The notes beneath the pieces were generated by a model, which ran no database searches, was not told where the DNA came from, and saw only the letters and a program-made list of their open reading frames with translations. A program made the position numbers and the translations under genes. A stretch of DNA of 64,000 nucleotides, from the NCBI GenBank assembly GCA_934667275.1, contig CAKULK010000005.1:1-64000 (forward strand). The letters are read 5' to 3'. Within the stretch, counting starts at the first letter, position 1. Each line of letters opens with the position of its first letter. This document shows, piece after piece, positions 58,481 to 64,000 of this stretch. Origin of the DNA: an uncultured Bacteroidales bacterium (GTDB lineage: Bacteria; Bacteroidota; Bacteroidia; Bacteroidales; Paludibacteraceae).

Positions 58481-59764
58481 ATGGCAAAGAAAAAACAGCA
58501 ATCTATTCAATCCGTTCCGTTGGTGGCTATCGATCTCGGTAGTAGTTCAGTGCGCGCTATGGCGGCAGAATACACCGACAACGGCATGCTGCGTATATTG
58601 GGAATGGAAACTTCAAGAAAGTTTCCATGTGTGGAACGCGGCATAGTGAGTAATAGCAGCAATGCAGGCTATGTCATCAGCGAGATTTTGAAGCTGCTCG
58701 CCAACCGCATTAAGATAGACAATCTTCCTTCTGCATTTGTATGTGTTGGCGGACGTACCATGCAGATTGTCAACGTATTTTCCAAACGTGACCAAGTTCG
58801 AAAGCGCGAAGTCACACAATTGTTGCTGGATGATATGGAGGCGGAATGTAAACAAAAAATTGAGGCAAAAAATCCGGATGTCGCTGTTCTGGATTTGATT
58901 CCAACCTACTTCGTATTGGACGACAAAGAGCAGGACGAGATTCCCTCGCCCGCACAACGGGCAACTATGGTGGAGACTCACTTCACTGCTTTTGTCGGAC
59001 GCAAAGAATTGGAACAAAAAATCATAGGCAGTTTCGACCGTTCATCCAAGTACTTGGAGCACTCCTATGTACGCCCCGACGCACTATTGTGCGCCTTGGC
59101 ATCCAACGATGTACTGCTACAAGGATGTGCCATTCTGGATATGGGTGCCCAAACCACTACACTCACCATCTACAAAGGCAACCAATATCTATATAATAAG
59201 GTAATCCCGCAAGGCGGCTACGATATTTCGCGCGACATTGAGTCGCAAGGAATGTCATTAGCGTATGCCGAGAAACTGAAATGCGAATATGGTATGGCTA
59301 TGCCCGAACTATTGACAACAAATCGTACATTCCGCATACCTGCTGCCTCTATACAAGAGGGCAAAATAACCATGTCTGAGCAAGACTTGGCAGGTATCAT
59401 TCAATCACGGCTCAATCAGATATTTCAGCCCATCGAAGAAACTTTACGGGATTATGAAGATCGCATCGGAGTACTATACATCACAGGTGGAGCCTCTATG
59501 TTGCAAGGGATGGAAGAGTACGTGCAGTCGCGTACTGCGATACCGGTAATGTACGGTTCCCATGTGGACAGTCTGACACCGGATGCCACAGACGATTTGT
59601 GTGAACCCACCTACTCTGCCCTTGTCGGAACCCTGTTATTGGGAGCCAATTATCGTGCTACCCACCCTGACAAAATTGCTGCTCCTAACAAAGGAAAGGG
59701 CTTATCCGACAAATTAAAAGAGAATATCGTATCGTTCTTTACTGATGAATTAACAACCTACTAA
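58481..59764 (+). CDS. ftsA: Cell division protein FtsA
   Basis: Actin-like ATPase that anchors FtsZ to the membrane, 427 residues. The phosphate-1 motif AIDLGSSSVRAM lies near 18-29, followed by the SHS2 region and the phosphate-2 motif ILDMGAQTTTLTIY (about 220) and the adenosine motif YITGGASMLQGMEEY. The C-terminal LSDKLKENIVSFFTDELTTY could form the membrane-targeting helix. The ATG at 58481 is preferred over a TTG three codons upstream. Confidence 0.95.
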   Translation: MAKKKQQSIQSVPLVAIDLGSSSVRAMAAEYTDNGMLRILGMETSRKFPCVERGIVSNSSNAGYVISEILKLLANRIKIDNLPSAFVCVGGRTMQIVNVFSKRDQVRKREVTQLLLDDMEAECKQKIEAKNPDVAVLDLIPTYFVLDDKEQDEIPSPAQRATMVETHFTAFVGRKELEQKIIGSFDRSSKYLEHSYVRPDALLCALASNDVLLQGCAILDMGAQTTTLTIYKGNQYLYNKVIPQGGYDISRDIESQGMSLAYAEKLKCEYGMAMPELLTTNRTFRIPAASIQEGKITMSEQDLAGIIQSRLNQIFQPIEETLRDYEDRIGVLYITGGASMLQGMEEYVQSRTAIPVMYGSHVDSLTPDATDDLCEPTYSALVGTLLLGANYRATHPDKIAAPNKGKGLSDKLKENIVSFFTDELTTY

Positions 59765-59780
59765 TCAACACTATACAATT

Positions 59781-61067
59781 ATGGAATCGAACACGACATC
59801 AAATGAAATGTACAACATAATGACGGATATCCCGTTGGAAATCACACAAGATGCCATCATCAAGGTGATGGGTGTCGGCGGAGGTGGTTGCAATGCTGTC
59901 AATTATATGTACTCGCAAGGCATCAAGGATGTCACCTTCTTGGTTTGCAACACCGACAAGCAGGCTCTCGGGCGCAGCAGTGTTCCCGCCAAACTGCAGT
60001 TGGGTCCCGGTTTGGGTGCAGGTGGAGAACCTGAAAAAGCCAAACAATATGCCGAAGAAAATCGTGACCGCATACACGAAGCCCTCAACGATGGCACCAA
60101 AATGCTCTTCCTCACTGCAGGTATGGGAGGAGGCACTGGCACGGGCGCATCGTCTGTTGTGGCAGATGTCGCACGCGAGATGGGTATTCTGACAGTGGGC
60201 ATCGTCACTATTCCTTTCGCTTTCGAGGGCAAGAAAAAGATTCACAAAGCCATGGTGGGTGTAGCGCAACTGGCAGAGCAAGTAGATGCGCTGTTGGTAA
60301 TCAACAACGAGAAATTGTGCCAGATTTATCCCGACCTTAATATGTTGAATGCATTTGCCAAATCGGATGATGTTGTGGCAAATGCAGCACGCGCCGTGGC
60401 GGAAATCATCACCGTACCGGGATATATCAACACCGACTTCGCCGATGTTTACAACACACTCAAGAATGGCAACGTGGCCATTATGAGCGTGGGCATTGCT
60501 GATGGTGAAAACCGCATCACACGTGCCATTCACGAGGCTTTGCATTCACCGCTGATGAATAGTGATGTTCGAGGTGCCAGCCGTGTATTGTTGCAGATTT
60601 ACTGCTCGCGCGAACATGCTATCATCATGTCAGAAAACGAACAAATATTCCAATTCATTCAAGAGGTCGGTGAAGATGTTGAGGTACAATGGGGCCTGTC
60701 GGTGGACGACTCTTTAGGAGAAAAAGTACGTGTCACCATCATCGCCACGGGCTACGATACATCCGACATTCCAGGCTTGGACGATGCCGTAGGAGGCAAA
60801 AAAACGGTGGAAGACGCTATCAGCACTTTCTACAAGAAACCGGAAGAAACGGACAAAGAAACACAACCCGCACAAAATCAACAACATAATATAGTAGAAG
60901 AACCGGTACGCCCTGCAGGCACGGAAAGTGGCGATATCTTTATCGATTTGGAAGCAGATGACGAGCCGCAGCAATCTCACATCGCCGCTTCTGCAAGCAC
61001 TCCCGTATCCAACAACGAAAGCAGCAATCCGTTCCGCAACCGTGGATGGTTGCGCGGACGCAAATAA
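59781..61067 (+). CDS. ftsZ: Cell division protein FtsZ
   Basis: Tubulin-like GTPase that forms the Z-ring, 428 residues. The N-terminal GVGGGGCNAVNYM, the G-box GGGTGTGAS (116-124) and the T7-loop region NTDFADVYNTL are standard. After residue 355 the disordered C-terminal linker is rich in Gln, Glu and Ser. The extreme C-terminus is SNPFRNRGWLRGRK: basic, and lacking the PxFL-type core usual in FtsZ tails that bind FtsA. It ends the dcw block; a Wzz-like protein follows. Confidence 0.96.
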   Translation: MESNTTSNEMYNIMTDIPLEITQDAIIKVMGVGGGGCNAVNYMYSQGIKDVTFLVCNTDKQALGRSSVPAKLQLGPGLGAGGEPEKAKQYAEENRDRIHEALNDGTKMLFLTAGMGGGTGTGASSVVADVAREMGILTVGIVTIPFAFEGKKKIHKAMVGVAQLAEQVDALLVINNEKLCQIYPDLNMLNAFAKSDDVVANAARAVAEIITVPGYINTDFADVYNTLKNGNVAIMSVGIADGENRITRAIHEALHSPLMNSDVRGASRVLLQIYCSREHAIIMSENEQIFQFIQEVGEDVEVQWGLSVDDSLGEKVRVTIIATGYDTSDIPGLDDAVGGKKTVEDAISTFYKKPEETDKETQPAQNQQHNIVEEPVRPAGTESGDIFIDLEADDEPQQSHIAASASTPVSNNESSNPFRNRGWLRGRK

Positions 61068-61105
61068 CAAAGAGTCTCTGAATATGTCAAATACCCCTAT
61101 CAGAT

Positions 61106-62071
61106 ATGGAACAACAACGAGAAATGAATTTTTTTGACCTTTGCAAAGTATTAGCGCATTGGCTTGTCAAATGCGTCAAATGGCTTATCAACAGCATAGG
61201 TGCTATGATTCGGCTTACTTTCCGAAAATGGTGGATTGTACTGATAATCATGGCTTTGTCTATTGCTGCTGCACTCTATTATTCGCGTCACGACAACCGT
61301 ATTTACAAGGTCAATGCCATTGCCACACTCAATGGTGTCACTGCAGACGTTGTACGCGGTGAGTTTGAAAATCTAAGCCATGCTACCCCTTGGTTGGAGC
61401 AGCAAAACCTGGCGACTATGCTGCATATTGATCCGGCATTGGCAGCAAACACTTCTGCTTTCCGCACTTTTGATGTCATTGATTGTTTGGGAGATAGCAT
61501 TGTTGACTACGTTGATTACAAAGGCAATGTCACCCGCACCGACACGATGTATATGCACATGTCCCACACCATCGCATTGCAGTTCCGTACACGTCGCCCT
61601 AATGACGTACCGCAATTGGAAGAGGCCATTCTTAATTACTTGAATTCTCGTCCCTATTTTCAACAAAAATACACCTCTTTCCGCAATGATTTGGAACGTA
61701 CAGCACGTTTCCATCGCGACCAAGTGGACAAATTGGACAGCCTGACTACGCGCTTCTATTTTGATGCCGTCCCCACACAACAAGTCCAGTTAAACTCATG
61801 GGAGTCTGGAGTCATCTTGGGCAATCGCCAAATATCGCTCTTCCTCGAGGATGTCTATCCTGAGATACGGGCTATGGAAAATACCAACGACCGTCTTGCT
61901 ACCTGCACGGCTCCGGTGGTACTGCAATCGCATTTCTCAGTAGATCCTCGTGCCGTCAACCGTCTTTCTGTCAGCCTCTTATGGGCACTTGTTATCGGTT
62001 GGCTGATAGGGCTGCTGTTGGCTGCTCTTGTGGAAAATTGGAAAGCGTTGCTTCACTGGTTGCGTCAGTGA
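61106..62071 (+). CDS. Wzz-like bitopic membrane protein
   Basis: A 321-residue protein with two transmembrane helices, at about 42-60 (WWIVLIIMALSIAAALYYS) and 291-310 (LSVSLLWALVIGWLIGLLL), with a periplasmic domain of about 230 residues containing helical stretches. This topology matches polysaccharide co-polymerase (Wzz) proteins, but no proline-rich motif or tyrosine kinase partner is present. It lies 38 bp after ftsZ, and its stop overlaps the comF start (GTGA). Its location in a division block rather than a glycan locus is unusual. Confidence 0.75.
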   Translation: MEQQREMNFFDLCKVLAHWLVKCVKWLINSIGAMIRLTFRKWWIVLIIMALSIAAALYYSRHDNRIYKVNAIATLNGVTADVVRGEFENLSHATPWLEQQNLATMLHIDPALAANTSAFRTFDVIDCLGDSIVDYVDYKGNVTRTDTMYMHMSHTIALQFRTRRPNDVPQLEEAILNYLNSRPYFQQKYTSFRNDLERTARFHRDQVDKLDSLTTRFYFDAVPTQQVQLNSWESGVILGNRQISLFLEDVYPEIRAMENTNDRLATCTAPVVLQSHFSVDPRAVNRLSVSLLWALVIGWLIGLLLAALVENWKALLHWLRQ

Positions 62072-62820
62072 AACCAGTCTCTTTTTTATCAGCATGCGGG
62101 CAAGCGCTTCTCGAAGTGCTTGCCCCTGTTTGTTGCCCCGTATGTGACGGAAAACTCCTTGATGGAGAGGAGGTTATATGTTCTAAATGCTTGGCTTCTC
62201 TCCCGCGTACAGAACATGCCTCATTGCCCGACAATGGCATTGATATGTTGTTTGCTGAACTGCGGCAAAAAAGCAATATCACCATTCACTACGAGCGGGG
62301 GGCGGCTTTTGCTTACTATAATCGAACACGGGGTTTTCAACTGCGGCGGCTCATCGAACAGGGCAAATTCGGCACACACCCGCGCCCCGACATCTTTGAA
62401 GTGTTGGGCAAAGAGGCTGCACGCGATTACGTTGATTCTGCACTATTGGAGGACATAGATTTGCTGGTACCAGTACCTTTGCATCCTCGAAGGTTGCGCG
62501 AACGAGGGTTAAATCAGGCGGAATATATCTGTCGCGGCATTCAAGACATCACGCACCTACCTATTGACAATCAGCATCTTCTGCGCACACGCAACAACCC
62601 GCACCAGTCGCGTTCACTCTTCCGTGACAGACAACGGAATGTGGCCAACCTCTTTGCAGTAAGTCACCCAGAAGAGTGGAAAAACAAGCACATTCTCCTC
62701 GTGGACGACATCATCACATCAGGAGCCACCATCATGGCATGCATGCAAACTATGGCTCCTATCCGCGGATGCAAAATCAGCGTTTTTGCATTAGGATGGG
62801 CAAGAAGCACAATCGGGTAG
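62068..62820 (+). CDS. ComF family phosphoribosyltransferase-like protein
   Basis: A 250-residue ComF protein. An N-terminal zinc-ribbon-like segment (CCPVCDGKLLDGEEVICSKC) is followed by RGFQLRRLIEQGKF, LVPVPLHPRRLRERGLNQAEYICRG and the PRPP-loop motif ILLVDDIITSGATIMACM. ComF proteins act in DNA uptake or nucleotide salvage in other bacteria. The GTG at 62068 overlaps the preceding stop and gives the family's usual length; a longer frame would run back into the Wzz-like gene. Confidence 0.9.
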   Translation: MKPVSFLSACGQALLEVLAPVCCPVCDGKLLDGEEVICSKCLASLPRTEHASLPDNGIDMLFAELRQKSNITIHYERGAAFAYYNRTRGFQLRRLIEQGKFGTHPRPDIFEVLGKEAARDYVDSALLEDIDLLVPVPLHPRRLRERGLNQAEYICRGIQDITHLPIDNQHLLRTRNNPHQSRSLFRDRQRNVANLFAVSHPEEWKNKHILLVDDIITSGATIMACMQTMAPIRGCKISVFALGWARSTIG

Positions 62821-62834
62821 TACCCTACTCTTTC

Positions 62835-64000
62835 CTACTTCTTATCTATCACAATAATTCCGGTAGGAAAGGAAATATCGTTGCCGACAAGTTGGAGTTG
62901 GAGATTGGGGGACTCTCCGAAATTGACAACGTAGTTCCAGTAATTATCGGCTTTCAGTTGGGCTTCGACGGCAGAGGTTATCTTGACCGTTTTGAGAGCC
63001 GTACAGCCGGAGAAAGCCCCTTCTGCGAGGTCGGTTACACCGGGCAGGCTGACCGTTACCAATCCTTTACAATCACCAAATGCATATTCTCCGACCTGCT
63101 TCACACTAACAGGTAACTCGATAGAAGTCAGCTTCTTGCACCCCTCAAAGAAACGTTCGGGCAGCACTTTGAGGTTCTGCGGGAGGGTGACACTCGTAAG
63201 CGCGGTACAACCCGAGAACATATCGTAACTCATACCCTCTTTGATGTATTTCGGGAACACCACCGATTGCAGTTTGGTGCAACGCTGGAAACAGCCGTGT
63301 ACGGCATCTATCCGATCACCCTCAAAGACCACTTTGGCGAGGTTGGGACAGTCGCGGAAAGCCGACCCCTGTATCACCTTCATCGTGGCAGGAATGACTA
63401 CTTCCTTAATAGGGGTGCAGGCAAACGCCCCGTTTGGTATTTCATCCATCGTGGTGGGGAAAGTAACGGACTTGATTGTGGTCTGCGCGAACAGGTCACC
63501 GCGCATAGACGTGACGGCGTATTTCTTGCCGTTGTAGTTCACATAGTCGGGAATGACAATGTCCTTGCCTGCCACCGCGGTGGTCGCCAATGCGGACATA
63601 AATGCCCAAGGCTGACTGCCGTTGTGGAGGATGTAGGTGATACCCTCAATATCCACATAAGCACCCGAGTCGTTGGAATGGAGTACTTTGCCCGTCTTGC
63701 CCGAATCGGACGTGGAGATTGTCTGTTTGTTCGGCTCCGGATCCCAGTGCGTCCATTTCATCTTGTGGGCGTTCTCGTAGCCGCCGTGTGCCGCGAAATA
63801 CTCGCGCGTATCATCGTCAATCCAGGAGGTCTGCGTAAACAGCGGCACCAACGAGGAACGGATAAGGGCTTTGTAGGTGTCGCCGCCGATCAGATCCACC
63901 ATACGGCGGTGGTCGCCGTTGATCACCCAGTTGTAGGTGTCGTCTCCCATTGTATATTCGCCCTGCGCCTCATTATACCATTTCACAAAATCATTGAGCA
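62835..64000 (-). CDS. BspA-type leucine-rich repeat protein (5' end outside window)
   Basis: Partial: the frame stays open to the right edge, so the N-terminus, including any signal peptide, lies outside. At least 388 residues are visible. The C-terminal half holds BspA/LRR_5 repeats: units such as ITSMRGDLFAQTTIKSVTFP, GSAFRDCPNLAKVVFEG and EYAFGDCKGLVTVSLPG. The upstream part (TWIDDDTREYFAAHGG, KMKWTHWDPEPNKQTIS) is a non-repeat segment. No obvious sorting tail follows the repeats. Likely secreted or surface-bound, in analogy with other BspA-like proteins. Confidence 0.85.
   Translation of the reverse strand, partial: LNDFVKWYNEAQGEYTMGDDTYNWVINGDHRRMVDLIGGDTYKALIRSSLVPLFTQTSWIDDDTREYFAAHGGYENAHKMKWTHWDPEPNKQTISTSDSGKTGKVLHSNDSGAYVDIEGITYILHNGSQPWAFMSALATTAVAGKDIVIPDYVNYNGKKYAVTSMRGDLFAQTTIKSVTFPTTMDEIPNGAFACTPIKEVVIPATMKVIQGSAFRDCPNLAKVVFEGDRIDAVHGCFQRCTKLQSVVFPKYIKEGMSYDMFSGCTALTSVTLPQNLKVLPERFFEGCKKLTSIELPVSVKQVGEYAFGDCKGLVTVSLPGVTDLAEGAFSGCTALKTVKITSAVEAQLKADNYWNYVVNFGESPNLQLQLVGNDISFPTGIIVIDKK

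Overview
The window is a contiguous chromosomal segment of a Bacteroidota bacterium, most likely order Bacteroidales. The evidence is 15 promoters of the Bacteroidota type (TTG, 20 nt, TAnnTTTG), poor Shine-Dalgarno sequences, several Bacteroidota-restricted families (DUF4292, DUF5723, WbsX, the TPR/DUF4292/EnvC trio after dut) and a dcw tail murC-ftsQ-ftsA-ftsZ. Family and genus cannot be fixed from the sequence. No phage, transposase, integrase, rRNA or CRISPR array was seen.

Layout. 1-6.4 kb: RND efflux permease and its outer-membrane lipoprotein (the periplasmic adaptor probably lies left of the window), then a WG-repeat lipoprotein with a large palindrome over its promoter. 6.4-8.6 kb (minus): HU, a 29-residue basic ribosomal-type protein, RNase G. 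8.7-21.4 kb (plus): MutY, lipid-kinase-like protein, dut-TPR-DUF4292-EnvC-FKBP-metal-binding lipoprotein-AddA-type helicase-nuclease, then RimM, a SpoU methyltransferase and a U32 protein. 21.4-33.5 kb (minus): a PLP aminotransferase; IorBA; an AT-rich island (lipoprotein, 75-residue protein, winged-helix/nuclease-like protein); RluA-type synthase, FolK, phosphoesterase, barrel protein, MutS2, a DUF721 protein and a LysM glucosaminidase. 33.6-38.5 kb (plus): a glycan locus (WbsX, two GT2 enzymes, a phosphoglycosyl transferase, a sugar aminotransferase). Then SRP RNA (minus), a RecD-like helicase, a surface lipoprotein plus DUF5723 pair, YebC, RsmG, an MBL hydrolase and YhhQ. 46.8-51.0 kb (minus): a large triple-repeat secreted protein and RmuC. 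51.1-53.9 kb (plus): a compact four-gene cassette (HprK-like kinase, signal-peptidase-like protease, PqqD-like RiPP-recognition protein, nucleotidyltransferase-fold protein) resembling an orphan peptide-maturation pathway. 54.4-64 kb: tRNA-Ser, DeoD, KdsB (minus); MurC, FtsQ, FtsA, FtsZ, a Wzz-like protein, ComF (plus); and the 3' part of a BspA-type LRR protein (minus).

The most unusual non-coding signal is a set of short degenerate tandem arrays with an 11-bp period at about eleven places. Most lie just downstream of stop codons, three belong to one recognisable sequence family, and one has become 33 bp of in-frame coding sequence in mutS2. The four-gene cassette at 51.1-53.9 kb and the AT-rich island at 25.3-27.0 kb are the best candidates for undescribed protein systems.
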